From Ensifer sp. LCM 4579 (GTDB lineage: Bacteria; Pseudomonadota; Alphaproteobacteria; Rhizobiales; Rhizobiaceae), in NCBI RefSeq assembly GCF_001854885.1, contig NZ_MDDV01000004.1:1-64000 (forward strand): 64,000 nucleotides of DNA. The letters are read 5' to 3'. The translations under genes and the position numbers were made by a program. Below are positions 1-8,499 of this stretch, in pieces. The stretch's first letter is position 1. Every line of letters begins with the position of its first letter. The notes below the pieces were generated by a model. It was not told where the DNA came from, did not search any database, and saw nothing but the letters and a program-made list of their open reading frames with translations.

Positions 1-47
1 GCCGGTCAGATCGGGGCTGGTCGTCGTGCGGTGCGGCAGCCTGAAGT

Positions 48-80
48 GACATTTCTACTTTGCGCTACAGCGGACATTTC
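48..80. repeat. Insertion-sequence end remnant (IS21-like)
   Basis: The octamer GACATTTC occurs at 48-55 and again at 73-80, in a context (TGACATTTCTACTTTGCG) that resembles the multiple short terminal repeats of IS21-family elements. No transposase of that family is present nearby, so I read this as a leftover end. The assignment is from pattern memory only. Confidence 0.35.
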
Positions 81-173
81 AACCTGGCCGCCACAAATTA
101 TGTAGCCGGGTACATTCTATTTTCAAGTGCGACATGCCAATAAAAACAAAGGCTTGCCCTTGGAGATTTTTGG

Positions 174-434
174 ATGTCGCAATGCTACTCGCAGCTCACC
201 CTTTCCGATCGCAGACGTTTGCATCAGCTGATGGAACGCAAGGTTCCTGTCGGTGAGATCGCCCGCCAACTCGGGCGCCATCGCTCGACGATCTATCGTG
301 AACTGAAGCGCAATACCTTTCATGATGCCGACTTTCCGGAATACAGCGGCTACTACGGCGGCATCGCCAACGACATCTCCAAGGAGCGTCGGCGCCGCCT
401 GCGCAAGCTCAGCCGCCACCCGCAATTGCACGGC
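174..434 (+). pseudogene. IS30-family transposase, N-terminal fragment
   Basis: The reading frame opens with MSQCYSQLTLSDRRRLHQLM and carries the helix-turn-helix typical of IS30 transposases (EIARQLGRHRSTIYRELKRNT, about residues 29-49). That DNA-binding domain is followed by a short basic stretch ending near RRRLRKLSRHPQL. IS30 transposases are normally 320-380 residues with a C-terminal DDE catalytic domain. Here the homology stops near residue 86 and the frame runs into unrelated repeats and ends at 536, so the catalytic domain is gone and the gene cannot be active. It lies beside other mobile-element debris and a toxin-antitoxin pair, suggesting a former insertion hot spot. Confidence 0.75.
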
Positions 435-437
435 AGT

Positions 438-475
438 TTAGAGATGCGACATATGAGCCAGTTAGAGATGCGACA
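438..475. repeat. Paired direct repeat, IS end-like
   Basis: TTAGAGATGCGACA is present twice, at 438-451 and 462-475, with a 24-base period. On the minus strand this reads TGTCGCATCTCTAA, a sequence typical of one end of IS21-type elements with multiple terminal repeats. It abuts the point where the IS30 homology ends, so this element probably truncated the IS30 copy. Confidence 0.4.
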
Positions 476-615
476 GTCGTCGCCTCTTGGAATGCTGGTC
501 AAACGTCAACGTTTGGAAGGAAGACTGGCGACGTGAAGCGTGGTTGAGACCATGAGCGTTCGGGGTCGTCATGTGGACAACTGGCCGCGTTGTCCTTACC
601 CTTGACGAACTAAGA

Positions 616-642
616 TGGTTCACCATTATTCACTATGAACCA
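616..642. promoter_or_regulatory. Inverted repeat upstream of toxin-antitoxin operon
   Basis: A perfect 7-base inverted repeat, TGGTTCA (616-622) and TGAACCA (636-642), with a 13-base spacer, lies 14 bases before the antitoxin start. Ribbon-helix-helix antitoxins usually repress their own operon through such palindromes, so this is a candidate operator; that role is inferred. Confidence 0.45.
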
Positions 643-656
643 ATGAGGTTAATACA

Positions 657-905
657 ATGACCGCTGCTTTCACCGTGCGCGTGCAAGACGAAATTGCTGA
701 AAAGCTTGACAGGATAGCCGCGCTTTCTGATCGCTCCCGTGCCTATTTAGCCGCCCAGGCCATTGAGGACTTTGTGGCAAGAGAGGAATGGCAGTTGGCC
801 GAGATACAAGCTGGAACAGATGAGGCCGATCGCGGCGAGTTTGCCAGCACGAACGAGTTGGCCAGTGTGGTGGCAAAGTACGTAAAGGCCGCTCGCAAAG
901 CATGA
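657..905 (+). CDS. Ribbon-helix-helix antitoxin (ParD/CopG type)
   Basis: This 82-residue protein begins with a ribbon-helix-helix pattern (FTVRVQDEIAEKLDRIAAL, then SRAYLAAQAIEDFV), the dimeric DNA-binding fold of CopG/ParD antitoxins. The C-terminal half is acidic and probably disordered, as expected for the segment that wraps the toxin. It is expected to neutralise the toxin encoded immediately downstream and to repress the operon. The start is supported by GAGG ten bases upstream. Its stop overlaps the toxin start by four bases (ATGA), so the two are translationally coupled. Length and neighbour make the family call firm; the exact subfamily is not certain. Confidence 0.85.
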   Translation: MTAAFTVRVQDEIAEKLDRIAALSDRSRAYLAAQAIEDFVAREEWQLAEIQAGTDEADRGEFASTNELASVVAKYVKAARKA

Positions 906-1198
906 GCAGCCGCCAATTGTGCTGGACGCGCAGAGCTGTCCGAAGGCTCGACCAAATCGGTAGCTATATCGCGAAGGACGATCCCGGGGCTGCCGCCCGC
1001 GTCGTCGCACGAATCGTTTCGGCCGTGGACAATCTGGCGAGTCAGCCGGCCATGGGACGCGTCGGACGTATCAGGGGTACCCGCGAGTACGTCTTTGCGG
1101 ATATCCCCTATATTGTCGCTTACCGGGTGAGGCCCGACGTCGTCGAAATCGTGACCGTTTTTCACGGGTCTCAACGATGGCCGCTTAAGTTGGATTAG
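902..1198 (+). CDS. ParE/RelE-family toxin
   Basis: The 98-residue product has the ParE/RelE fold pattern: an N-terminal helix pair (WTRRAVRRLDQIGSYIAKDDPGAAARVV), a central basic section (GRVGRIRGTREYVF) and C-terminal strands ending YIVAYRVRPDVVEIVTVFHG. ParE members poison DNA gyrase and RelE members cleave ribosome-bound mRNA; sequence alone does not settle which applies here. The arrangement antitoxin first, toxin second with a 4-base overlap is the usual type II layout. The pair sits among insertion-sequence remnants, which fits an acquired stabilising module. Confidence 0.85.
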   Translation: MSSRQLCWTRRAVRRLDQIGSYIAKDDPGAAARVVARIVSAVDNLASQPAMGRVGRIRGTREYVFADIPYIVAYRVRPDVVEIVTVFHGSQRWPLKLD

Positions 1199-1374
1199 GC
1201 GGCTGTTTTCTCTGGTTGATGCCGCGATCCGATCGGCGTGCCCAACTGGCTGGCGGCGCCGCATCTCCGATCGGCTTCTACACGACTTGTAACCCGTCGA
1301 AGCGCAATGAGTCGGCGTTCGACCGCGCCGTCGATTCAGGAATGATGGCTCGGCTCGCGACGCCCCGCCGGCGG

Positions 1375-2685
1375 TTAGCTTGCATTTTCTGCCGGGCCAA
1401 TCTTGGAGAACGCCGACTCCAGGGAAGCCTCGAGGATGTCGAGTGCTTCATCGAGAACGGATTCGGGTATGGTCAACGGGGGGAGCAGGCGAATGACGTT
1501 GAAGCGTGTCCCGCAGGACAATAACATCAGCCCTCGTTGCTCTGCTTCAGCCACGATTTGCGTGGTCAACAGCGGCGCCGCAATTTTACCGTCCCGGTCG
1601 TCAACCAGCTCGAAGGCGATCATCGCTCCATGGCAGCGTATGTCCCCGATACGCTCCATGCCTTGGCGCCGCGCGATGGTCTTCAGACGGGCACTGATCG
1701 TTTCCCCGATCCAATTGGCGCGCTTGCAAAGGTTCTCGTCCTCAATGATGTCGAGGACGGCGTGCGACGCCGCGACCGCAATCGGGTTGCCGGCATAGGT
1801 TCCGCCGAGACCACCAGGATGTGCGGAATTCATAACGGTCGCCTTGCCGACGACCGCGGAAAGCGGAAAGCCGCCGGCCAATCCCTTCGCGAGCGTGACG
1901 AGGTCCGGCTTGATGCCTGAGTGCTCGATGGAGAGCATCTTTCCGGTCCTCGCCATGCCGCCCTGCACCTCGTCGGCGATGAGGACGATGCCATGTTTAT
2001 CGGCGCGCAGGCGCAGGCCCCGCAGGAGTTCAGTGGGCGCCGCGTTGAAGCCGCCCTCCCCTTGAACGGGCTCGATTATGAAAGCGGCGACTCGTTCGGG
2101 ATCGACGTCGGACGCCAACAGGCTGTCGAGAGCCGAAAGCGAGTCCGTGGCCGACACCCCGGAGAACGCCCCTGGAAAGGGAACATGGTAGATATCGGCC
2201 GGGAAAGGTCCGAAGCCTTTTTTGTATGGCACCACTTTGCCCGTCAGCGCCATTCCGAGCATGGTGCGCCCGTGGAAAGCGCCGGAAAACGCGATGACCG
2301 CCGAGCGTCCCGTGTGGGCGCGGGCGATCTTGATCGCGTTCTCTACCGCCTCCGCACCCGTGGTCACCAGCATGGTTCTGTTTTCCTCGCCGGTATCGAC
2401 CATTGCGTTCAAACGCTCCGCTAGGCGTACGTAGCTCTCGTAGGGCGCGACGTGAAAACAGGTATGGGTGAATTGCCGAGCTTGTTCGGCAACGGCAGCC
2501 ATCACGCGCGGGTGCCGATGGCCCGTATTGTTCACTGCGATGCCCGCCGCGAAATCGATGAACCGCCGTCCATCGACATCCCACAGCTCCGAATTCTCGG
2601 CACGCTCGACGAAGATGCCCTTCGTTGCCACGCCGGCCACGACGGCGTTTGACTGTCTTGATTTGAGTGTCTGCGAAATGGTCAT
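1375..2685 (-). CDS. gabT: 4-aminobutyrate aminotransferase (class III)
   Basis: This 436-residue protein is a PLP-dependent class III aminotransferase. Features include the glycine-rich phosphate loop near residue 110 (TTGAEAVENAIKIAR), the DEVQGGMARTGK segment near 238, and the PLP lysine in TLAKGLAGGFPLSAVVG. The GabT family transfers the amino group of 4-aminobutyrate or other omega-amino acids to 2-oxoglutarate, giving succinic semialdehyde. It is the last gene of a long minus-strand run that encodes ring-opening enzymes, separated by 125 bases from the molybdenum hydroxylase gene. A role in removing the amino group released by ring opening is plausible. Substrate could also be 5-aminovalerate or another omega-amino acid; the symbol is by family resemblance. 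Confidence 0.8.
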   Translation of the reverse strand: MTISQTLKSRQSNAVVAGVATKGIFVERAENSELWDVDGRRFIDFAAGIAVNNTGHRHPRVMAAVAEQARQFTHTCFHVAPYESYVRLAERLNAMVDTGEENRTMLVTTGAEAVENAIKIARAHTGRSAVIAFSGAFHGRTMLGMALTGKVVPYKKGFGPFPADIYHVPFPGAFSGVSATDSLSALDSLLASDVDPERVAAFIIEPVQGEGGFNAAPTELLRGLRLRADKHGIVLIADEVQGGMARTGKMLSIEHSGIKPDLVTLAKGLAGGFPLSAVVGKATVMNSAHPGGLGGTYAGNPIAVAASHAVLDIIEDENLCKRANWIGETISARLKTIARRQGMERIGDIRCHGAMIAFELVDDRDGKIAAPLLTTQIVAEAEQRGLMLLSCGTRFNVIRLLPPLTIPESVLDEALDILEASLESAFSKIGPAENAS

Positions 2686-2810
2686 GTAGCCGCCTTCCGA
2701 TGTGTGTCATTTGATAATCAACGGCCTAGCTCATCCGAAGGGACAATCCGGCCATGCGCCCGGCACTGCGGACGACACGCTGCGGAAGCGGCCCGGAGCG
2801 AGGCAAGCCA

Positions 2811-5159
2811 TCAATCCAGTGTGTCCTGCGCCCAGTCGGAGGAAATATGCGGATGCGGAAGCTCGGGCTCGCCGCCGCGCAGGATTCGCAGGACGCGCGG
2901 CGGGGTCAGAGGAATCTGCCGGACCGGGCGCTTGATTGCATTGGCCACCGCGCAGCCGATGGTCGCCGCCGTGTTCAGGATCGGCACCTCGCCCGCGCCC
3001 TTCGTGCCAAGCGGCCCCATCGACGGCGCCCCTTCGTAGAGATCGATTGCAACGGGCACCACGTCGGTGGCCAGCGGCAGACGATAGCTCTCGAACCCGG
3101 ATTGCCGGATCTCGCCCTGGTCGCCAAGGGTGACTTCTTCCTGCAGCGCATAGCCGAGTCCCTGCACAACGCCGCCCTGCACCTGCCCATGGATGGCGCG
3201 GGGATTGAGCGCGCGGCCCACATCCTGGACGACGCTGTAGGAAAGCACTTCGACATGGCCGGTCTCCGGGTCGACGGCGACCTCTGCATCATGGACGGCG
3301 AAAACGGGGATATCGATCGCTTCGATGAAATGGCCCATGGCACAGCCCGCCATGGCGGGCACGTTCTTCGCCGTGAACGAGCCGGTTCCCGTCACCGGCC
3401 CGCCGATCGACTGCGCCCGCTGCACCACCTCCGCAACGGTCGCGCCGGAGCCCGGAATCGCGGCGATCTCGACCCGGCCATTGCGCAGGGTCAGCCGTTC
3501 GGGCGGTGTCTGCAGCATCTCGGACGCCGTCTTGAGCAGCTTCTCCCGGATCGGAACGCAGGCCTCGATGCTGGCAGCACCAATCGAGACCGTGGTTCGC
3601 CCGCCGCCGACCCCGACATCGAGCCCCGCCGCATCGGTATCGGCCTGCTTCACGATCACGTCGCTTGGATCGAGACCCAGTTGGCCGGCCACGATCTGCG
3701 GCAGCGATTGCATCATGGTGCCGGAACCGATCTCGACGCCCGAGGTGACCAATGTGGCGCTGCCGTCGGCATTGAGGTTCACCGTCGCCGACGAGGGGCC
3801 GACGAAGATGAACCAGGTTCCAACGGTGGTGGCACGACCGTAAAGCCTCCCCGCCGCCCGCTCGCGTGCGGAGCCGACCTTTTCGCGCAGGCGCTCCATC
3901 CGATCCAGCATAGGCCCCAGCACGTCGCCGTCGAACACCTGCCCGGTGGCGCCGAGATCGCCGTCACCGAGAACGTTGAGGCGGCGGAAGTCGATTGGAT
4001 CGAAGCCCAGTTCGGCACAGATCTCGTCGGTATGCCGCTCCAGCGCGAATGTGTTGTAGACGCCGTTGCAAGCCCGGAAGGCGCCGTTTGGCGGCGTGTT
4101 GGTATAGATTGCGCGGCTCGTGAGTCGGACGGCACCCAGGCGATAGTTGCCGCCGAGCGTATGCGCAGTCATTGTGGTGAGGAAGATCTGTTCTCCGCCA
4201 TAGGCTCCGCAGTCCATCAGCACGGTCGCCTCGCGTCCGACGATATCGCCATCGGCGGTGACGGCCGAGCGGATGCGGATATCCGCATTCTCGCGGCAGA
4301 GGCAGGTCGTCGTCTCCTCGAAGCGGCTGTTCTCGAGCATGACGATCCGGCCCGTCTTTCGGGCAAGCACCGCCGTGATCGGCTCGATCGTCGCATCGAA
4401 TTTCAGTCCGAAACCGCCGCCGACCGGCGGCACCGTCACACGCACCCTGCCCGGCGGCAATCCCATGGCCTTGCCGGTGACATTGCGCACCGTCCAGGGC
4501 ACCTGCGTGGAGGTCTGGATATGCGCGCGGTCGTCCTCCCAGGTGCAAATGGCCACGCGCGGCTCGAAGGGCACGTGGTTCTGGCGGCCGACGCGGAAGG
4601 TGCTTTCGACGATCCGCACATCGGACCGGGCGAAGGCGGCATCGACATCGCCGCGCACCGACTTGGCCTCCCAGGCGATATTGCCGCGCCGGCTGCCGCC
4701 CTCGAACAGGATTTCGTAATGGCGCCAGTTTTCATGGACAAGCCGCGCCCCTGGAGCTAAGGCCTCCTCCATCGTGAGGACGGGCACGGCGGGCTCGATT
4801 TCGAGCTCGATGGCGGCGACGGCAGCGTGGGCCTGCTCCAGCGTGTCGGCGGCAATCGCCGCGATGGGTTCCCCGATGTAGCGAACGGTGTCCGAGGCGA
4901 ATAACGGATGGTCGGCGATACCGATGCCGAAAAGGCCCGGTGCATCGGCTGCCATTGCCACCGCGCGTACTCCGGGGCATTTCAGCGCGCCCGAGACGTC
5001 CAGCCGGACGATCCGGCCCGCCGGTTCGGGCGAGCGCAGAAGCGCGGCATGAAGCGTCGTCGCATCCATCCGGTCATTCGTGTATTTCGTCCGGCCGCGC
5101 AGCTTGTCGGGCGCATCGCGGCGGGGCAGGTTCATGATGGTCCGCTCGGTCTCAGACAT
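2811..5159 (-). CDS. Molybdopterin-binding subunit, xanthine dehydrogenase family
   Basis: This is the large (782-residue) catalytic subunit of a molybdenum hydroxylase. An N-terminal hammerhead domain (RGRTKYTNDRMDATTLHAALLRSPEPAGRI) is followed by molybdopterin-binding segments with GGGFGLKFD, GAFRACNG and GGGRTTVSIGAAS. Near the C-terminus is KGAGEVP, containing the conserved active-site glutamate. The family inserts water-derived oxygen into purines, N-heteroaromatics, aldehydes or CO. I chose the ATG at 5159 (MSETERTIM) because it has GGAGG six bases upstream; a longer frame starts at 5189. It overlaps the iron-sulfur gene by eight bases and lies downstream of hydantoinase-type genes. 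The position suggests the substrate is an N-heterocycle; which one cannot be read from sequence. Confidence 0.9.
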   Translation of the reverse strand: MSETERTIMNLPRRDAPDKLRGRTKYTNDRMDATTLHAALLRSPEPAGRIVRLDVSGALKCPGVRAVAMAADAPGLFGIGIADHPLFASDTVRYIGEPIAAIAADTLEQAHAAVAAIELEIEPAVPVLTMEEALAPGARLVHENWRHYEILFEGGSRRGNIAWEAKSVRGDVDAAFARSDVRIVESTFRVGRQNHVPFEPRVAICTWEDDRAHIQTSTQVPWTVRNVTGKAMGLPPGRVRVTVPPVGGGFGLKFDATIEPITAVLARKTGRIVMLENSRFEETTTCLCRENADIRIRSAVTADGDIVGREATVLMDCGAYGGEQIFLTTMTAHTLGGNYRLGAVRLTSRAIYTNTPPNGAFRACNGVYNTFALERHTDEICAELGFDPIDFRRLNVLGDGDLGATGQVFDGDVLGPMLDRMERLREKVGSARERAAGRLYGRATTVGTWFIFVGPSSATVNLNADGSATLVTSGVEIGSGTMMQSLPQIVAGQLGLDPSDVIVKQADTDAAGLDVGVGGGRTTVSIGAASIEACVPIREKLLKTASEMLQTPPERLTLRNGRVEIAAIPGSGATVAEVVQRAQSIGGPVTGTGSFTAKNVPAMAGCAMGHFIEAIDIPVFAVHDAEVAVDPETGHVEVLSYSVVQDVGRALNPRAIHGQVQGGVVQGLGYALQEEVTLGDQGEIRQSGFESYRLPLATDVVPVAIDLYEGAPSMGPLGTKGAGEVPILNTAATIGCAVANAIKRPVRQIPLTPPRVLRILRGGEPELPHPHISSDWAQDTLD

Positions 5160-5637
5160 CGGTGCCTCCAGGAGAATGGGCCTCGGCAAGGCATTCCATC
5201 ACCGCGTCGACGATCCGTTCATATCCGGTGCAGCGGCAGATGTTGCCGACCATGGCGTGCTTGACGGCGTCACGGTCGGCGCTGCGGTTCTCGCGCAGGA
5301 ATTGGGAAAGGTTCATGACCATGCCCGGAAAACACATGCCGCATTGCACCACATCGACCCTCTCGAAAGCGGCCTGAAGCCGTCGTGCCTCGGCATCGTA
5401 CCTGCTGGCGCCCTCGATCGTCGTGACCGACAGTCCCTCCAGGAGACCCACGGGGCGCAGGCATGCCGGCACCGGCACGCCTTCCACATGAACGGTGCAG
5501 GCGCCGCAGAAGCCCTCGCGGCAGACTGCCTTGGTCCCGGTCATGAACCTGTCGCGGCGCAGCAGGTCGACGAGCGGCGTCATCGGATCGCCGTCGAAGC
5601 GGCAGGTTTCGCCATTGAGCTGAAAGGTCGTGCTCAT
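5152..5637 (-). CDS. (2Fe-2S) subunit of molybdenum hydroxylase
   Basis: The 161-residue protein carries both iron-sulfur clusters of the complex. The N-terminal plant-ferredoxin-like domain has CREGFCGACTVHVEG and a later cysteine in ACLRP (about residues 39-61). The C-terminal helical domain has QCGMCFPG near residue 100 and NICRCTGYE near 132. It transfers electrons from the molybdenum centre to the flavin subunit. The gene overlaps the flavin gene upstream by four bases and the large subunit downstream by eight, so the three are translated as a unit. Size and motifs match the small subunit of CO dehydrogenase, isoquinoline oxidoreductase and related enzymes. Confidence 0.93.
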   Translation of the reverse strand: MSTTFQLNGETCRFDGDPMTPLVDLLRRDRFMTGTKAVCREGFCGACTVHVEGVPVPACLRPVGLLEGLSVTTIEGASRYDAEARRLQAAFERVDVVQCGMCFPGMVMNLSQFLRENRSADRDAVKHAMVGNICRCTGYERIVDAVMECLAEAHSPGGTDV

Positions 5638-6470
5638 CTGCTTTCTCCCGACAGCAGCGCGGCGGTGCAGCGGCGCACGAGCGCCGGGAGGACCTCGCGC
5701 CGATACCAGCCGTCCGCCTCGATCCCGTCGCGGCCGTTGAAATCGTTGAGGGTTTCGGCAAGCCCCCCGGCACGCTCCGGGTCAAGCGCCCGCCTATCCA
5801 GCGCCTGTTCCAGCGCCGTCCAGCGCCGCGCGACCGGCTCGACCGAACCGACTGCGATGTGAAGCTCGCCGCCACATATCGCCATGGATACGATGGCAAC
5901 CGGGTAGTCCCCGGCCTTGCGCATCGGGAGCCGCTGGTGGGCACTTGCCCGGACCGAACGCGGTACTCGCACGCCGGTCAACAGCGCGCGTGGCAGAACC
6001 TCGGCGCGACGCGCAAGGAACTCCGTCATCGGCAGGGTGACCGGGCCTTGGGCGGTCTCCAAGTACACCAGGGCGCCACAGGCCAGGAGCGCGGGCGCGA
6101 AATCCGATGCGGCGAAATCGACGCAACAGAGGTTGCCTCCCACGGTCGCCACCCGCCGGACGGCAGGATTGGCCGACGTCGCCGCAGCCGTCACGAGACC
6201 AGTCAGTTGCGGCATACCCCGTAGGGCCTCAGTCAATGCAATGTGGGTGACGGCGGCGCCGATGACGTATCCGTTTTCCTCCACCTCGACCCGACCGAGT
6301 GCTGCGATACGGCCCACGGAGACCAGCCTTTCGGGCAGAGCCTGCCCGCGTACCGGCGCGCGCATCACCCAGCTTCCCCCGGCGAGCACAGCGCGGCCCT
6401 GTCGCAGCGCATCGCGCGCATCTTCAATGGTTTCGGCCACGATCAGCCGCTCTTCTGCAATGCCGGGCAT
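5634..6470 (-). CDS. FAD-binding subunit of molybdenum hydroxylase
   Basis: The 278-residue product matches the medium subunit family (FAD_binding_5 plus CO-dehydrogenase flavoprotein C-terminal domain). Visible landmarks are VLAGGSW near residue 30, the FAD motif SANPAVRRVATVGGNLCC near 101-118, and SDFAPALLACGA. It passes electrons from the clusters to an external acceptor. Unlike many family members the VGGNL motif is followed by CCVDFAASD rather than the more common IANADPAAD type, a modest variation. It lies 64 bases downstream of the hydantoinase B gene and overlaps the iron-sulfur gene by four bases. Confidence 0.88.
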   Translation of the reverse strand: MPGIAEERLIVAETIEDARDALRQGRAVLAGGSWVMRAPVRGQALPERLVSVGRIAALGRVEVEENGYVIGAAVTHIALTEALRGMPQLTGLVTAAATSANPAVRRVATVGGNLCCVDFAASDFAPALLACGALVYLETAQGPVTLPMTEFLARRAEVLPRALLTGVRVPRSVRASAHQRLPMRKAGDYPVAIVSMAICGGELHIAVGSVEPVARRWTALEQALDRRALDPERAGGLAETLNDFNGRDGIEADGWYRREVLPALVRRCTAALLSGESR

Positions 6471-6534
6471 CGCCTCGGTCCTCGATGTTGGAGTGATCGG
6501 GGATGCCAGCGGCGTGGCATCCCCGGCCCGTCGC

Positions 6535-8496
6535 TCAGCCCCAATGAGCGACGGTGCGTTTCTCGAAGCTTTCGCGGAACTGCGCCGTGGTCTTTGCCAG
6601 CACCTCGCCCGTCTCCCAGTCGAGGATCACCGCGTGACGTCTGAGCACGTCCAGCTTTCCGAGCTCGCCCGCCTTGTAGAGGCGGCTGACCTCTTCGGGA
6701 TCCATCCGGGCCCAGTCCTTGCGCTTGGCGCGGATCTCGGCGCGACGTGCCTCGGTCGCGTCGGTGTCGATCTCATACTGGCAGAGATCGGGGTCGATCG
6801 CCCGGATGACGACGCCATAGTCGAGAGCGGCGCGCTCGATCGAGACGTAGTCGTCGATGACATCCGCGACCACCTTCGCGGGATCGCGTTCGAGCGGATC
6901 GCCGAAGCCGCCCCCGCCGGCCGTCGGACGGGCGAATTGGTCGCCCGTCTGCACAGGATAGTCAGAAAAGACCGAACCGAGCCAGATTTCCTCGTCACTG
7001 CCAGAGCGCTTGATCGACAGGCCATGCGGCATCGAAGGAAGCCCGCCTTCCACCCCCCAGACCACGGCCCGCTCGCGGTCGCAGATGTAGGACATCACTG
7101 CATTTTCCGATTTGAGTAGAACCGAGGTCTTTTGAACGCCGGTGCCGCCGCGCCACTTACCGGGACCCGCCGAATCCCGCAGGATCTGGAACTCGACGGT
7201 ATGGGTTGGGTTTACCCGCTCGTTGCCCTCGTTCGGCTGCGACATCAGGCCGGTCCCGAATGCGGCCGTGGTCACGTCCGCGCCATCCTTGCCGTTCCGT
7301 CCGCCCCAGCCGCCGGGAAGCCATTCGTAGAACATGAAGATCGGCTTGTCTTCCTTGCGCGCGTCACGGCCGCCGGCCAGGAGATATTCGAGGTTGAAAG
7401 CGCAGGCGATTGCGCGCTCGGGCATGATCTTCGACCACATCTCGAAGATGGCGTTCATGATCTTCTCGAAGGGCATCAGGAAGCCGGTCACCGCGACCGG
7501 CCATTCCGCGCTGACCACACTGTTCCTCGGCGCAGTCACTTCGATCATCCGATAGAAGCCGCTGTTCAGGGGCAGGTCGGGGAAGAAGGTCTTCATTCCC
7601 GCCACGACGGCGGAGAAGGTCGCGCCCGGCGCCGAATTGTAGATCGAACCGATTGTCGGATGGCTTCCGGTAAAGTCGTAATGGATACCGTCACCCTTGA
7701 TCGTCATCCTGATCCGGATCGGTATCATCCCCTCGCCTCCAGCGGGGTCGCGGTCGATGTAGTCCACGGTCTCCCAGCTGCCGTCCGGCAGGGCGGCGAT
7801 GCGCCGCCGGACTGCGCGCTCGACGTAATCCTGCACTTCCTGCATGCCTTGCATGACCTGACTGCGACCGTATTTCTTCACCAGACGGAGCAGATCGCCT
7901 TCTGCGGCCTGGGTGGCCTGGGCTTGCGAATGAATGTCACCGATGATCGATTGGGGATCGCGCGTGTTGGCGGCGATCATGTTCGCCACGTCCGCGCAGA
8001 ACCGTCCGCCGTGAAACAGTCTGACCGGAGTGATCCGCATCCCTTCCCGGAACATCTCGCGCGCAGCGACGTCGAAGGAACCGGGTACCGAGCCGCCGAG
8101 ATCGGACCAGTGGCCGTTCGACTGCGAGAAGCCGATCAGGTGGTCCTCGTCGAAAATGGGCCGGATCAGACGGACATCGCTGAAATGGGTTCCGCCGGCA
8201 TAGGGGTCATTGATCGCATAGACGTCACCCGGCAGCATATTGCCCTCGAAGGCACGGATCACATCCTTGCAGGTGAAATGCAGCGTTCCGACATGCACCG
8301 CGATGTCCTGGTTGCCCTGCGCCACGGAGTTCCCATCCGAGTCATGCAGGCCGTTCGAAAAGTCGCGATTGTAGATCACGAAGGAATAGCAGGTACGCAG
8401 CATGCGTTCCGCCATCTGATCGACCGAGGAAATGAAGGAATTCTTCAGCACTTCGAAGGTCACCGGGTCAAGGCTCGGCTTCATCATCTTGTTCAT
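6535..8496 (-). CDS. Hydantoinase B/oxoprolinase family protein
   Basis: The 653-residue product belongs to the HyuB family (C-terminal half of eukaryotic 5-oxoprolinase). Recognisable segments are DPVTFEVLKNSF at the start, SDGNSVAQGNQDIAVHVGTL, and GDVYAINDPYAGGTHFSDVRL near residues 92-110. Further on are a PNEGNERVNPTHTVEFQIL segment and the glycine-rich tail TAGGGGFGDPLERDP. With HyuA it forms enzymes that open a lactam or hydantoin ring with ATP hydrolysis; known members act on N-methylhydantoin, 5-oxoproline, acetone-type carboxylation and caprolactam. It follows the HyuA gene by three bases. Substrate here is unknown; the surrounding Mo hydroxylase and PxpABC genes favour a cyclic amide. 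Confidence 0.88.
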   Translation of the reverse strand: MNKMMKPSLDPVTFEVLKNSFISSVDQMAERMLRTCYSFVIYNRDFSNGLHDSDGNSVAQGNQDIAVHVGTLHFTCKDVIRAFEGNMLPGDVYAINDPYAGGTHFSDVRLIRPIFDEDHLIGFSQSNGHWSDLGGSVPGSFDVAAREMFREGMRITPVRLFHGGRFCADVANMIAANTRDPQSIIGDIHSQAQATQAAEGDLLRLVKKYGRSQVMQGMQEVQDYVERAVRRRIAALPDGSWETVDYIDRDPAGGEGMIPIRIRMTIKGDGIHYDFTGSHPTIGSIYNSAPGATFSAVVAGMKTFFPDLPLNSGFYRMIEVTAPRNSVVSAEWPVAVTGFLMPFEKIMNAIFEMWSKIMPERAIACAFNLEYLLAGGRDARKEDKPIFMFYEWLPGGWGGRNGKDGADVTTAAFGTGLMSQPNEGNERVNPTHTVEFQILRDSAGPGKWRGGTGVQKTSVLLKSENAVMSYICDRERAVVWGVEGGLPSMPHGLSIKRSGSDEEIWLGSVFSDYPVQTGDQFARPTAGGGGFGDPLERDPAKVVADVIDDYVSIERAALDYGVVIRAIDPDLCQYEIDTDATEARRAEIRAKRKDWARMDPEEVSRLYKAGELGKLDVLRRHAVILDWETGEVLAKTTAQFRESFEKRTVAHWG

Positions 8497-8499
8497 CTC

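Noticed and set aside
2754-4760. Plus-strand open frame of 668 residues opposite the Mo-subunit gene
   Set aside because: High-GC shadow frame; the minus-strand protein has all family motifs and a good ribosome-binding site.
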